Shown: positions 35,053 to 44,784 of the stretch, piece after piece
How positions within the stretch are numbered: position 1 is the stretch's first letter
Layout of the letters: every line of letters starts with the position of its first letter
Assembly: GCA_017540605.1 (NCBI GenBank)
Contig: JAFYAS010000061.1
Location: 1 to 62,932, forward strand
Length of the DNA: 62,932 nt
Origin: Lachnospiraceae bacterium
GTDB taxonomy: Bacteria > Bacillota > Clostridia > Lachnospirales > Lachnospiraceae
Direction of reading: 5' to 3'
Notes under the pieces: model-generated
The model's input: the letters and a program-made list of their open reading frames with translations, nothing else
The model's database searches: none
Told to the model about the DNA's origin: nothing
Position numbers and translations under genes: made by a program

Positions 35053-37350
35053 CTAATACTCCTTCAATATCCTATTATCCTTTGTCTGCTTCGCCACATA
35101 AAGATCCGCATCCGCTGCGGCCATAGAGTCGATCAAAGATATCTCCATCTCAGGAGTCACCCTTGAAAAACCGCAGGAAACAGTAACATTGTAGGGCTTA
35201 TCACTCGCCCTGTTAAAATCGTTAAATTTCATTTCTATATAGCTCTTAAGCTCAGGTACCGAAAGCTCGCCGAAATATACAAATGCATATTCATCTCCAC
35301 CTATCCTTCCCACTACGCCTTCCGAGCCTATGGTTTCAGAAAGGATCACGCTGATAGCCTTTAGGGCAAAGTCACCGTCATCATGTCCGAAACGATCATT
35401 GATAACCTTTAAATTGTTCATATCCACATAGGATACTATAGTATCTATGCCTGCTCTGCTTTTTTCTCTAAGTACACTCAATGCAACATCATTGAAGCCA
35501 CGGCGATTTAGGATGCCGGTCAGCACATCATTTTTTGAAAGCCTGTCAAGCTCGATGTTGTGCTTTGACATGATAGTGAGATTTTCCTCAAGCTGCTTTT
35601 GTATCTCGTTGTTCTGCCTAAGTATATTTATAACCCTTGCCACGGTCGCAAACTGATTGGCAAAGAACTCACCGCTCCGATAAGTGATATCAGTCAGATC
35701 GAAAAGTACACTTCCATAAACAGTATCTCCAAAATAAAGGGGAAGCAGCACAAAATTCGCCTTCCTATCCCCTATGAAGAGATTGTCAAAGAGAAACCTT
35801 GTGTCAATGCTTTGAAGACTGTAGGGTATGTCCTGAACCTTCCAGTTTGTCATAGCAGCCTTTAGTCTCATACTTTTCGGCCTCTCTATCAGATCCTGAT
35901 CAAGATTGACTATTGGCTTATCATAGATATATACATAGGCATTTCCTATCCCAAGGGTGCCAAGGCTTTCCACAATGTTTGAATAGCTTGCGTCATTGGC
36001 ATAGGTAAAATTCAAGGTATCCTTAACCACTGTCTTCATGGAATAAAGCATCTGATCCAGATCATTCTCATAATTGATGGCTTCATTGGATATCTCTTTC
36101 ATGATATTCCTAAAAAGTCTCGCTTCCTCGTGGTATATCTCCGCCTTTCTCTTGCCCTCATCCATGACATCAGACAAGACATTAAATACACTCTCAATAT
36201 AGGGGCTGATGATATTGTTGTCAGTGTACTTTATAGCCCCAACCTTGAAGAAGTTGTCTATCATATTCTTGATACGAAGTACCTTCCCCGCATCATATTT
36301 GCCGTTCTCCGCATAAAGGATCACAGTGTTCATCAAGTCCTTAAATAGCTGGCGAAGCCTTAATCCGTCATTTCCCTCCACTGCCTTATAGCGATAAAAG
36401 ACTTTGTCAAAATAATAATCAAGCCTGGCAGGATCAAATACCGGTTCTTTATTTGCATTGGTCGGATCTTTTGGCTGGTCAAAGGAATCCCGAAGGATGA
36501 ATCTTGTGGGAATAGTTTCCTGTCCAACCCTTTCACCATCAAGGACTCTAAGCACCATACGATAGGCATACCGTCCAAGCTCCACCGCATCCGCATCTAC
36601 TGTCGATAAAGAGGGGGTGATCATAGACCCCTTTTGAGAATTGTCAAAGCCAAGAACCTTCACATCCTTTCCTGGCTCTTTTCCCTTCTTCTTTAGGATG
36701 TCGTAAAGTGAAAATGCTACCATATCATTTACACAGAACACACCCTCTATATCGGGATTGTTGTCCACAAAATCAGAGATTGCCTTATGAGAAAAGCCTC
36801 CAAGATCCGATACCGCAAGCCGCTTGTCTAAAACCTCAATCCCATGTTCTTTCATAACCTCCATGAAGACTTCTTTTCTCTCCACAGCATCGGAATAATC
36901 ATCCGTTCCACATATCATACCTATCTTTTTTGCACCGATATTTTCTATGAGATATTCGAGTCCCTCTCTAAGCCCATAGGTATTGTCAAAGGTAACTCCG
37001 GGATAGCCGTCCATTTTCGCAGCGATCAAAACCGTGGGGATATCATCAAGCTCGTCCATGAATCTCATAAGATTCTCTCTGGTGGTAAGGCAACCTATAC
37101 AATCAGCCGCTACGATCAAGCCATCCAGATTTTCCTTAGTGAGGTTTCTCTCATTTGTCCGATATTGATATTCAAACTTATCCGGAAGCCCTGTATAATC
37201 CCTGTCTATATATTTTACGGGCACAACAACTATTCTGACATCATCGTCAGAGGCGGCATCGATTATGCCGTTCACCATATATCTGGTAAATTCGTCCATG
37301 ATCCCGCTTACCAAAAAGCCAATGGTCTTTCTTTTCTTCACAGGCATCAT
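35053..37350 (-). CDS. LacI-type sugar-binding domain fused to GAF-like and GGDEF domains (cytoplasmic)
   Basis: A 765-residue soluble protein. Residues 5-290 are a periplasmic-binding-protein-like domain of LacI repressors (KTIGFLVSGI, CVNDMVAFSLYDILKKKG, DVKVLGFDNS, TPSLSTVDAD) but no helix-turn-helix precedes it. Residues about 300-440 are helical, 455-580 look like a GAF domain, then a GGDEF domain (605-760, TGILNRRGFN, intact GGDEY). No RxxD inhibitory site is seen. It would be a diguanylate cyclase controlled by an intracellular sugar. The RBS (GGAGG) is right next to ATGATG; a GTG at 37341 has better spacing and is an alternative start. It sits in the middle of the sugar operon. Confidence 0.88.
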   Translation of the reverse strand: MMPVKKRKTIGFLVSGIMDEFTRYMVNGIIDAASDDDVRIVVVPVKYIDRDYTGLPDKFEYQYRTNERNLTKENLDGLIVAADCIGCLTTRENLMRFMDELDDIPTVLIAAKMDGYPGVTFDNTYGLREGLEYLIENIGAKKIGMICGTDDYSDAVERKEVFMEVMKEHGIEVLDKRLAVSDLGGFSHKAISDFVDNNPDIEGVFCVNDMVAFSLYDILKKKGKEPGKDVKVLGFDNSQKGSMITPSLSTVDADAVELGRYAYRMVLRVLDGERVGQETIPTRFILRDSFDQPKDPTNANKEPVFDPARLDYYFDKVFYRYKAVEGNDGLRLRQLFKDLMNTVILYAENGKYDAGKVLRIKNMIDNFFKVGAIKYTDNNIISPYIESVFNVLSDVMDEGKRKAEIYHEEARLFRNIMKEISNEAINYENDLDQMLYSMKTVVKDTLNFTYANDASYSNIVESLGTLGIGNAYVYIYDKPIVNLDQDLIERPKSMRLKAAMTNWKVQDIPYSLQSIDTRFLFDNLFIGDRKANFVLLPLYFGDTVYGSVLFDLTDITYRSGEFFANQFATVARVINILRQNNEIQKQLEENLTIMSKHNIELDRLSKNDVLTGILNRRGFNDVALSVLREKSRAGIDTIVSYVDMNNLKVINDRFGHDDGDFALKAISVILSETIGSEGVVGRIGGDEYAFVYFGELSVPELKSYIEMKFNDFNRASDKPYNVTVSCGFSRVTPEMEISLIDSMAAADADLYVAKQTKDNRILKEY

Positions 37351-37389
37351 CCTCCATGATAATAATTATTGTCTCCCTCTTTTTCTTCA

Positions 37390-38976
37390 TCAAAGCTCAA
37401 CCTTAAATTGCCTTAAAGGTTCCCCGTCTCCGTTATACACATTTACCTTTCCGTAATTGAAGAAACCGTAGCGGATCTCCTTAATAACCTCTTTGCTTTC
37501 GATCACTATGTTCTCTCCATCAATCTTTGCCTTCGGCACAGAAAATGTCTCGCCATCCGTACTTATCTGCAGGCCGTAAATGTGATCCGCCGCGTAAGTC
37601 TCAGTTTCTTTCCTAATATCCAAGAGGTGGTTGTCCTTAAGCACAATCTTTCCGGCTGTGTTGTCAAAGCTCAGAATATATCTGTCATCTTCTTTCTCAA
37701 TATATCTTAAGGTCATATCGAAGCTTCCGATATCGTCGCGATAATAAAGCTTAGAAAAAGCAAGCCTTGCTATCCTCTCTCCCGGAGTCTTTTTATCTAC
37801 CGGATGCACATCATCATAATCACCGCAGTCAAGGAGATTGACAAGCCAGGTGTTATCAAGCTTTTCAACAGCATGGTCCTGACTCTCGCGAAGATATGCC
37901 CAGTCAAGGATATCCTCTGAATGTCTGTCAATGAACATGGGAAGCTGACAGATAAACATGGGAAGCTCGGGATCCTTTAAGAGTCTCCTGTATTCCTTCA
38001 CAAGTCTTTTTAGAAGGACGGCGTACTGATCGGAAAACAGGCCTGACATCTTGTTGTTGTAATTCCTGATGGCGTCCTCTTCCCCCTGGTAATAGATAAG
38101 TCCCTTGGATGTATAGGGTGCTATCCTCTTAAACATGGTCTCGATAAGGCCACCCGGTCTGAAGGCCGATTGAAGTCCCACGGGTGGTGGCCAGGGATAG
38201 CAACCCGCCACCTTCTCAAGCTCCTCGTTTGTCATGTTGGGATCAGCTTCCTTCGCCTTGGTAGCCTTTTCCAAATATTCTTCAACCTGACGATTATATT
38301 CATTTAACAGCTTTTCAAATTCCTCTTCCGTCTGATCCTTGGTAGCCTCATGGAATTCGTCGAGGTAGAACTTACCCTCAGGGATGGATTCCAGGACTTC
38401 ATTCTCCATCCAACAGGTAATGGATGAACCGCCCTGATAGCAGTCAACCATACCGATGGGAACCTTTAGCTCCTCATAAAGCTTCACCGCAAAAAAATAT
38501 CCTACACCGGAGATCTCTCTAAACTGTCCGTCAGTTACAGGTGTCCACTTAAGAGTCTCCTCATTTTTCAAAAATTCATCATCGATCACAGGAGTCTTTA
38601 TGGATTTAAAATATCTGATCTCAGGGTAGTTGGCAGTCTTAAGTTCATCCTGTCCTCCTGTAGCATTTTGCAGTTCAAACTCGATATTGGACTGACCGTT
38701 GTCGATCCACACCTCGCCGTAGAGAACATTCTCGATCCTTTTTGTATCAAGGACTGAACCATCTTCATCCTTTTCAGTAACAGTCAAGAAATATGGTCCC
38801 CCTGCCTTGTGGGGAAAAAGACTAAGACAAAAGCTTCCTGCCTCCACCTTCTCACTCACCTTGATATCATCTATCTCTACTTCAATGATAGAAGCCCTAT
38901 CGGTGGTGCCAAACACATTCACTCTCTTGTCTCTTTGCAAGACCATGTTGTCAGAAAAAATAGCCGCAAGCTTCAA
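37390..38976 (-). CDS. SGNH-type acetyl esterase, CE17-like (acetyl-mannan esterase)
   Basis: A 528-residue esterase of the sialate-O-acetylesterase-like class. WIDNGQSNIEF carries the catalytic Ser96, and DYDDVHPVDK the Asp-x-x-His near the C-terminal part. YYQGEEDA is the second SGNH block. Length and arrangement fit CE17 esterases of Firmicute mannan loci, where a CE17 and a CE2 enzyme together remove all acetyl groups from mannan oligosaccharides. No signal peptide, so it acts in the cytoplasm. The start codon is TTG (RBS GAGGAGATCGGTATT). Substrate assignment depends on the neighbouring CE2, epimerase and GH130 genes. Confidence 0.82.
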   Translation of the reverse strand: MKLAAIFSDNMVLQRDKRVNVFGTTDRASIIEVEIDDIKVSEKVEAGSFCLSLFPHKAGGPYFLTVTEKDEDGSVLDTKRIENVLYGEVWIDNGQSNIEFELQNATGGQDELKTANYPEIRYFKSIKTPVIDDEFLKNEETLKWTPVTDGQFREISGVGYFFAVKLYEELKVPIGMVDCYQGGSSITCWMENEVLESIPEGKFYLDEFHEATKDQTEEEFEKLLNEYNRQVEEYLEKATKAKEADPNMTNEELEKVAGCYPWPPPVGLQSAFRPGGLIETMFKRIAPYTSKGLIYYQGEEDAIRNYNNKMSGLFSDQYAVLLKRLVKEYRRLLKDPELPMFICQLPMFIDRHSEDILDWAYLRESQDHAVEKLDNTWLVNLLDCGDYDDVHPVDKKTPGERIARLAFSKLYYRDDIGSFDMTLRYIEKEDDRYILSFDNTAGKIVLKDNHLLDIRKETETYAADHIYGLQISTDGETFSVPKAKIDGENIVIESKEVIKEIRYGFFNYGKVNVYNGDGEPLRQFKVEL

Positions 38977-38992
38977 AATACCGATCTCCTCT

Positions 38993-40195
38993 CTATAAGC
39001 TTTCCATCCGCTTTATCATCTCAATAAACATTCGCCCGTTGTGGTATGGGCATTTCCAAAGGCTGGCAATGGCCCAACCGGGGATAGGCTTTCCATCTTT
39101 ATCCACTTGAAAATACCACTCAGAGCCCTCTCTTTTATCAACGATATATGTCACGATAAAGTCCCAGATACTTCGTATCGCATCCAGATATTTTGTTTCA
39201 CTTTGATCCTTTTGATAGGCGTTCATAAAGCCTATCATTGCCTCGCATTCCACCCACCAGACTCTCGTCTCGGATACAGTTCCAAAGCGATTCTCCTCAG
39301 CCACACTACCGTCATAGGCAATGTCGTATATCTTTTTAGTGAGCTTATCTGTAATGTCCGAAAGGTCATATTCCGAACCCCGAAGATCAAGCACATCTAT
39401 AGTTCTATCTATCAGCCAGGTCGCTTCTATATCGTGACCGTAGCTATGTATATCGGCAGTTGAATTGTAATCCATATCGAAAAATACATATAGCTTTTCA
39501 CCTTCGGGATCGTAGACCTTCTCTCTAAAAACCTTCAATATCCGAAGTAGCTTCTCTTTCACCTTTGGGTTTTCATTCACCCTGTAAAGCTCGGTATAGG
39601 CCTCCATCACATGAAGAAGGGTGTTCATGGTCCGGGCTCCGGTAGTGCCGTTGTTGTCAGCAAGCTTTTCATTTGATACAGGTTCGAACTCCCTTGAAAA
39701 TGCTTCAAGATAACCGATATCGTCACAACAATTACTCTCTATGACATTGAAAAGCTCCAAAGCCATATCAAGTGCCTCACTATCACCCGCGGCCTCGTAG
39801 TAGGAAGCCAACCCGTATATGGCAAATGCTTGATTGTAGGTGTGCTTTGAGTCATCAGAAGGGTTGCCGTCGTAAGTCACAGACCAATATACTCCGCCCT
39901 TCTCATTGTCGTAAAAGCAGTTCTTAAGCTCATGATAAGCTTCTCTTGCGGTGTACAAAAGACTCTCTTCTTCAAAAAATGTATAAGCAGAAGAGAAGAA
40001 CCAAAGTATCCTGCTGTTAAGTATGGCACCCTTGTCGGCCTTTTTATCAAGATTTAGTTGATCGTCAAGCAGACCGTAAAAGCCACCGTATTCCTTGTCT
40101 GAAAGCCCCTGCCAAAAAGGGATCACATGTCCCATGAATTCGGACACAAGTTCATTCTTCAGATCATCAAGTACGCCTTTTTCTCTATCCATCAT
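38993..40195 (-). CDS. Mannobiose/cellobiose 2-epimerase (AGE family)
   Basis: A 400-residue (alpha/alpha)6-barrel epimerase. HTYNQAFAIYGL, NNGTTGARTMNTLLHVMEAY, HSYGHDIEATWLID and VWWVECEAMIGF supply the conserved His and Trp residues of cellobiose 2-epimerases. It epimerises the reducing-end sugar of beta-1,4 disaccharides, turning mannobiose into mannosyl-glucose for the GH130_1 phosphorylase in the same operon. The start overlaps the CE2 stop by 4 nt (ATGA). N-acylglucosamine 2-epimerase is the family name, but the length and context favour the disaccharide enzyme. Confidence 0.9.
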   Translation of the reverse strand: MMDREKGVLDDLKNELVSEFMGHVIPFWQGLSDKEYGGFYGLLDDQLNLDKKADKGAILNSRILWFFSSAYTFFEEESLLYTAREAYHELKNCFYDNEKGGVYWSVTYDGNPSDDSKHTYNQAFAIYGLASYYEAAGDSEALDMALELFNVIESNCCDDIGYLEAFSREFEPVSNEKLADNNGTTGARTMNTLLHVMEAYTELYRVNENPKVKEKLLRILKVFREKVYDPEGEKLYVFFDMDYNSTADIHSYGHDIEATWLIDRTIDVLDLRGSEYDLSDITDKLTKKIYDIAYDGSVAEENRFGTVSETRVWWVECEAMIGFMNAYQKDQSETKYLDAIRSIWDFIVTYIVDKREGSEWYFQVDKDGKPIPGWAIASLWKCPYHNGRMFIEMIKRMESL

Positions 40196-41205
40196 ATCAG
40201 TCCCTCATTTTTCAAGAAATCCTCTAGCCTCTTTGCATCCTTTTCATGGGTGATCTTAGTTGGATGCCCGGCCGCTACGCCATCATGCTCCACATCATGG
40301 AAGGGAAGCTCAAGACCGTATATTTTCTCAAAGCCCTGAGACTTAACCTTTTCTATCACCTTCGACACATGATCATACATCCCCGGAGCAAGTGTTCCGA
40401 TGGTACAGAGTATGGCTGAGTTTTTATGCTCCTTACGAAGCAGATAAAGAAAGCTTTCATAGCGACTTAAAAAACCGTGAAGTATGGTAGGATCGCCAAC
40501 CAGCCCCGAATCATTGGTTCCGAGATTCACCACTATGATATCCGGCTCGAATTCGGAGTGATCTATCCTTTCATCCCTGTCATAAAATGCATTGGTATAA
40601 TCATACACTCTCGGCACCACGCCCTCGGGATCTCCTGTGTATTCCACAAACATTCCATAGCCTGATACAGAAACAAATTGAGCATTTAGATTCAATCTCT
40701 TCGTGAGAACACCTGCATAGCAAAGCTCTCCGTCCTCATCCCTTATGGTATACTCTGCTTCGGGTGCTCCATAGACTCCAAAGCCGCAGGTGATGGAATC
40801 TCCGATAAATTGAACCTTCAATCTATCGTCAGTCTTATCTACGGAAAGGAGCTCTCCATCCACAGAAAGTCTTGATATTCCTGCAAATGACATAGCCGCC
40901 TCGGTGATCTTAAGTATCTTCACAGTATGAGCTTTGTCATCATCACCCTTATATACTTCTATAGTTTCTTTTGGTTTATCAAGAACTATCTCTTTGTATA
41001 TTTTTCCATCTACATATACTCTGAGTCCCGGTCTGTTCTCAACGCCGTTGTCTTCAGTCCTGAAATCTACCGTGGCAAGGCTTCCCTTCACTTTAAACCC
41101 GGCATAGCTTAGTGTGTAGCCAAGTATGGCCTCGCCGTTTCTATATATGATCCTGCCGCCGTAATTTATATATTCCGAATATTTATTAAAGTCATAGGTT
41201 GTCAT
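40192..41205 (-). CDS. CE2-family acetyl esterase (two-domain, mannan-acting type)
   Basis: A 337-residue cytoplasmic esterase. Residues about 10-120 form the jelly-roll domain typical of CE2; residues 130-337 are an SGNH hydrolase with QFIGDSITCGFG (catalytic Ser), VVNLGTNDSGL (Asn block) and a C-terminal HDVEHDGVAAGHPTK (His). CE2 enzymes remove 3-, 4- and 6-O-acetyl groups from mannan and xylan fragments. The start is 41205 because GGAGGAATAATGTC precedes it, 4 nt after the GH36 stop; a longer start inside GH36 is unlikely. It pairs functionally with the CE17-like gene 2 kb downstream. Confidence 0.88.
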   Translation of the reverse strand: MTTYDFNKYSEYINYGGRIIYRNGEAILGYTLSYAGFKVKGSLATVDFRTEDNGVENRPGLRVYVDGKIYKEIVLDKPKETIEVYKGDDDKAHTVKILKITEAAMSFAGISRLSVDGELLSVDKTDDRLKVQFIGDSITCGFGVYGAPEAEYTIRDEDGELCYAGVLTKRLNLNAQFVSVSGYGMFVEYTGDPEGVVPRVYDYTNAFYDRDERIDHSEFEPDIIVVNLGTNDSGLVGDPTILHGFLSRYESFLYLLRKEHKNSAILCTIGTLAPGMYDHVSKVIEKVKSQGFEKIYGLELPFHDVEHDGVAAGHPTKITHEKDAKRLEDFLKNEGLI

Positions 41206-41209
41206 GACA

Positions 41210-43402
41210 TTATTCCTCCACAAAATGATATAGTCTTCCTTTTCCATCGCCCCAAAGCTTATCAGTTACAAAGCCAATGTGGACCAGTTCATCTCCGCTA
41301 AAGCTTCTACCATCATCAAGTCTATATATTTTTTTAGGATCCAAACCAACAAGCTTAACCTGTTGGGGACGCATATTGGCAGTTCCCCTTTCCTGAACAT
41401 AGGTAAGAAGTGCCTCCTTTTTATCCTTTGAAACAAACATCCAGGAGTAGGAATGATAAACGGAATAGTTGGTATAAAGCCCACCATCCGATGTGATCCT
41501 ATAGTAATCCCCTTCTCTGATCAGATCATTAAATCTGTGGTAATCCGCCACCTGCTCCTTTATGATCTCCTTGTCCTCATCAGAAAGCTTTGTGATATCA
41601 AGCTCATAACCAAAGGTTCCAAGAAGAGCCACATAACCTCTGGTAGTCATATCAGTGGTTCGTCCTACAAGGTGATTGGGGCAGATGCTCACATGAGCGC
41701 CTATGGCAGAGGGTGGATAGATAAGAGCCGTGCCCTCCTGAATCTTAAGTCTTTCCATGGCATCCGTATCGTCAGAGCACCAGATCTGTGGACTGTAATA
41801 AAGCATGCCGGCATCAAATCGTCCGCCACCGCTTGAGCAGTTCTCAAGCAGGAGATCGGGAAATTCCGAGGTAAGTCTTTCCATCAGTTCGTATACACCA
41901 AGCATATATCTATGATGTATCTCGCCGCCCCTTGTCACTGTACTTCCCACATCAGTAAGGGGTCGGTTCATATCCCATTTGACATATTTGATATTGGTCT
42001 CACGAAGAACCTTTGCCACACATTCATAGACATATTCTCTGACCTCACTTCTGGTAAGATCAAGCACGAACTGACTTCTGCACTCAGAGTTCTCTCTGCC
42101 CGGAATAGCTATAACCCAATCGGGATGTGCTCTGTAAAGGTCTGAATCCGGGGATATCATTTCAGGCTCAAACCAGATACCCATATCCAGTCCCATATCA
42201 TTTATCTTCTTGCAAAGACCTGTCAGTCCGTCGGGAAGCTTTCTCTTGTCGACAACCCAATCACCGAGAGAGCAGTTGTCACTGTCCCGCTTTCCAAACC
42301 AGCCGTCATCCATCACCAGCATTTCGATACCGCAGGACTTCGCCTGCCTTGCAATCTCGAGGAGCTTTTCTTCGTTAAAATCAAAATATGTTGCCTCCCA
42401 GTTGTTGATAAGAATAGGACGCTTCTTGTGGAGATAGGGACTGCGGATAAGGTGATCTCTCATGACATTGTGGAACTCTCTGCTCATGTTTCCGAGGCCA
42501 GCAGTTGAATAGCAAAGCAGAACCTCAGGTGCATCGATGGTCTCACCGGGATCAAGCTTCCAGGAAAAGTCATAGTCGCCTATACCCATATTTGCTCTTA
42601 ATGTATCCGATTGATTTCTCTCAACCTCTGCGAGGAAATTGCCCGAATAGACAAAGCACATACCAAGAACCTCGCCTATGTTCTCTGAAGTTCCGGGTTT
42701 TGCAAAGGCCATAAAGGGATGCTCCTGGTGACTTGATATACCGCGCTTAGAGGATATCTCTATCCTTCCGTGACCGATGTCTCTTCTGCAAGCAGCACGC
42801 TCCCTCGCCCAGGAACCATGAAGGGTAATGATCTCCTGCCCTTCGTATGGCATATCAACAGATGAGCTCATAAGCTTTTCTATATATAATTTTTGATCGC
42901 TTGAATTATTAACTCTGACGCTTTTTGCAAGAATATCTGAATCCTTGAAAATAGAATAAGTAAGGGTAACTTCAATAAGCCCCTCGGTATCAGAGAGCAA
43001 TATATCTAAACTTGTTGTATCGCCTTCATCGCCAAAGGTTGACGGAAGACCATTTAGTTTCTTTTTGCCATTGTAGATATTGTGAGAAATATATTTAAGC
43101 TCTACACCTGAAAAACCCGCTTCATTTCTTACGGATAAAGCTGCTGTCCTAAAATCACCTATACCCGCTGTTCCGTACTCAAAGGGAAAAGAATCCATGA
43201 ATGTACATTTATCCTTCTTCTCACCATTCATAAAGGTATAGTCATTAAGCCTTAAGCTCTCTTTACCCACCAAACCATTTATCCTGGATCCGTAATATAT
43301 ATGTCCCAGATACCCATTTGCAAGACCAATGATATAAGTGGTTGTCTTCATTTGAATAGAAAACAACTCCTCTTTTTCATCAAAAAAAATGCCGTGATCC
43401 AT
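41210..43402 (-). CDS. GH36 alpha-galactosidase
   Basis: A 730-residue enzyme, the usual length for Firmicute GH36. YVKWDMNRPL carries the nucleophile Asp477, and WCSDDTDAMERL the acid/base Asp545, with VMDDGWFGKRD and CSSGGGRFD as further active-site loops. It removes alpha-1,6-galactose from galactomannan or raffinose-type sugars in the cytoplasm (no signal peptide). It is first in the 15.7-kb sugar operon, with RBS AAGGAG and a plausible promoter at 43434-43462. Confidence 0.95.
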   Translation of the reverse strand: MDHGIFFDEKEELFSIQMKTTTYIIGLANGYLGHIYYGSRINGLVGKESLRLNDYTFMNGEKKDKCTFMDSFPFEYGTAGIGDFRTAALSVRNEAGFSGVELKYISHNIYNGKKKLNGLPSTFGDEGDTTSLDILLSDTEGLIEVTLTYSIFKDSDILAKSVRVNNSSDQKLYIEKLMSSSVDMPYEGQEIITLHGSWARERAACRRDIGHGRIEISSKRGISSHQEHPFMAFAKPGTSENIGEVLGMCFVYSGNFLAEVERNQSDTLRANMGIGDYDFSWKLDPGETIDAPEVLLCYSTAGLGNMSREFHNVMRDHLIRSPYLHKKRPILINNWEATYFDFNEEKLLEIARQAKSCGIEMLVMDDGWFGKRDSDNCSLGDWVVDKRKLPDGLTGLCKKINDMGLDMGIWFEPEMISPDSDLYRAHPDWVIAIPGRENSECRSQFVLDLTRSEVREYVYECVAKVLRETNIKYVKWDMNRPLTDVGSTVTRGGEIHHRYMLGVYELMERLTSEFPDLLLENCSSGGGRFDAGMLYYSPQIWCSDDTDAMERLKIQEGTALIYPPSAIGAHVSICPNHLVGRTTDMTTRGYVALLGTFGYELDITKLSDEDKEIIKEQVADYHRFNDLIREGDYYRITSDGGLYTNYSVYHSYSWMFVSKDKKEALLTYVQERGTANMRPQQVKLVGLDPKKIYRLDDGRSFSGDELVHIGFVTDKLWGDGKGRLYHFVEE

Positions 43403-43433
43403 ACAATTCTCCTTATATAATCAGATATAAGAT

Positions 43434-43462
43434 ATTGTATCAGATATCGGTCACATAAACAA
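43434..43462 (-). promoter_or_regulatory. Possible promoter of the GH36-manA operon
   Basis: TTGTTT (43462-43457) and TACAAT (43439-43434) are 17 nt apart on the minus strand, 32 nt upstream of the GH36 start. The -35 match is only partial. Confidence 0.45.
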
Positions 43463-43487
43463 GATATAAAGTAAAATTATTTTAATA

Positions 43488-43502
43488 TTTAATTAAATTT
43501 AA
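43488..43502. promoter_or_regulatory. AT-rich shared motif TTTAATTAAATTTAA (possible operator or UP element)
   Basis: These 15 bases recur exactly at 62295-62309. Here they lie between the divergent GH36 and YesL-like promoters; there they lie 17 nt upstream of the transporter-operon promoter. Confidence 0.4.
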
Positions 43503-43513
43503 TTAAATTTGCA

Positions 43514-43542
43514 ATGACACAACAACAAACTTGTGCTATAAT
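43514..43542 (+). promoter_or_regulatory. Promoter of the plus-strand YesL-like gene
   Basis: ATGACA (43514-43519) and TATAAT (43537-43542) are 17 nt apart, and the -10 carries an upstream TGC (extended -10). Confidence 0.75.
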
Positions 43543-43555
43543 TCCTATTGTAATC

Positions 43556-43589
43556 GTAACTCTTCAGCGGCTTTGCTGCCTCCGGTTAC
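43556..43589. repeat. 34-nt hairpin repeat, diverged copy
   Basis: GTAACTCTTCAGCGG...CCGGTTAC is 28/34 identical to the left end of the 148-bp element (28652-28685) and keeps the hairpin. It lies in the 5' untranslated region of the YesL-like gene, between its promoter and RBS. Confidence 0.7.
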
Positions 43590-43619
43590 AATATTCATTG
43601 GTTAAAAGAGGTTTTGATC

Positions 43620-44249
43620 ATGGGAATATCCGAAGGAAAGATATCACAGATAATGGGAAATATATTCGACATCATAGTTATCGGGATACTTTGGCTACTA
43701 TGCTCTATCCCGATCATAACACTTTTTGTCTCAACTACAGCAGCCTACTACACTATGGCCAAGGTGGTAAGGGCAGGGGAAGGCTACCTCTTTTCAGAAT
43801 TCTTTAAGAGCTTTAAGCTAAATCTAAAGCAGGGGATCCTTGCGGGAACACATTATATCATAGCAGGCATTATCCTTGCCCTCGATATGATCTACCTTTG
43901 GAACAATAGAAGTCAGGCAAACGATACCCTGTTCATCATACTATGCGGAGTAGCATTTATACTTATCTCAGTTAATCTATATTTTTGTCCCATGCTCTCA
44001 CGCTTTACAAAGACTACAAAGGAGTTGCTTTTTACCTCATCCTTTTCAGCATTCAGATATCTTCCCGTCACTATCGGCTGTATCATCGTCATCGCAGTCT
44101 TTATATTCCTAATATGGCTTATGCCCTGGATGATATTTTTAGCACCGGGACTGTTTATGTACCTGTTCACCTATCCGAGCGAATTTGTCATGAAGCACTT
44201 TATGGCAAAAAACTCAGAGGAAGAGCAAAAATGGTATGATAAGCTGTAA
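43620..44249 (+). CDS. YesL/DUF624-family membrane protein
   Basis: A 209-residue integral membrane protein with about five or six hydrophobic helices and the DUF624 opening (GNIFDIIVIGILWLLCSIPI, then TTAAYYTMAKVVRAGEG). YesL-like proteins occur beside sugar ABC transporters in Firmicutes and are thought to assist them, but the mechanism is not known. The ATG at 43620 follows AAAAGAGGTTTTGATC. It is transcribed divergently from the glycan operon and is a paralogue of the gene at 61525-62208. Confidence 0.82.
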   Translation: MGISEGKISQIMGNIFDIIVIGILWLLCSIPIITLFVSTTAAYYTMAKVVRAGEGYLFSEFFKSFKLNLKQGILAGTHYIIAGIILALDMIYLWNNRSQANDTLFIILCGVAFILISVNLYFCPMLSRFTKTTKELLFTSSFSAFRYLPVTIGCIIVIAVFIFLIWLMPWMIFLAPGLFMYLFTYPSEFVMKHFMAKNSEEEQKWYDKL

Positions 44250-44277
44250 AGAAAAAAGATCCCCGATACCCTCCGCA

Positions 44278-44784
44278 TTACACGAAGAGTATCTCCTCAT
44301 TGCCACCACTTTCACAGATGAATAATTCTCCGGAAAGTCCCTCGGGAATCTCGTTCATCAGATATTTTTTAAGTAAAACCCGGAGATATTCGTACCTGAG
44401 TTTCTTCTCTTCCTTGGCAAAATGATCATGCCTGTCCTGAAGTTCATTTCCCTCATAGTAAAGCACTTCATCGCCAAACTGCTCGCTGGTAAGATCGAAT
44501 ACCACATCCCCCACTACATTGTAGCAGTGATAGTTTCCTCCGGGACGCTTGATCCCGTACACATCGCCACCAAAGATATCCTGCACCAAAAAAGCAGTAA
44601 TAGAGCACTGACCAAGTGTGACATTATCTTTGCTCCATTCACTTCTCAATCTCGGAGCACAGGTGTATTCACACCAGATATTTTTAAGCGCATCATATAA
44701 CTGCCTCGGATCATCAATACCCTTATACTCATTGCCTACCGGTTTTACATTGGCCGTCTGCCAACCATAAAAATGATAATTCAT
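44278..44784 (-). CDS. YunG-like protein of unknown function
   Basis: A 168-residue protein. GQCSITAFLVQDIFGGDVYG, NYHCYNVVGDVVFDLTSEQFG give a conserved Cys, His and Asp in an order reminiscent of papain-fold (NlpC/transglutaminase-like) proteins, as in the YunG-like group of Firmicutes. A hydrolase or scaffold role is possible but not established. The start is 44784 because GGAGGGTTAGTCCT precedes it; the earlier in-frame ATG has no RBS. It converges with the YesL-like gene (28 nt gap). No close link with the sugar genes can be seen. Confidence 0.65.
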   Translation of the reverse strand: MNYHFYGWQTANVKPVGNEYKGIDDPRQLYDALKNIWCEYTCAPRLRSEWSKDNVTLGQCSITAFLVQDIFGGDVYGIKRPGGNYHCYNVVGDVVFDLTSEQFGDEVLYYEGNELQDRHDHFAKEEKKLRYEYLRVLLKKYLMNEIPEGLSGELFICESGGNEEILFV

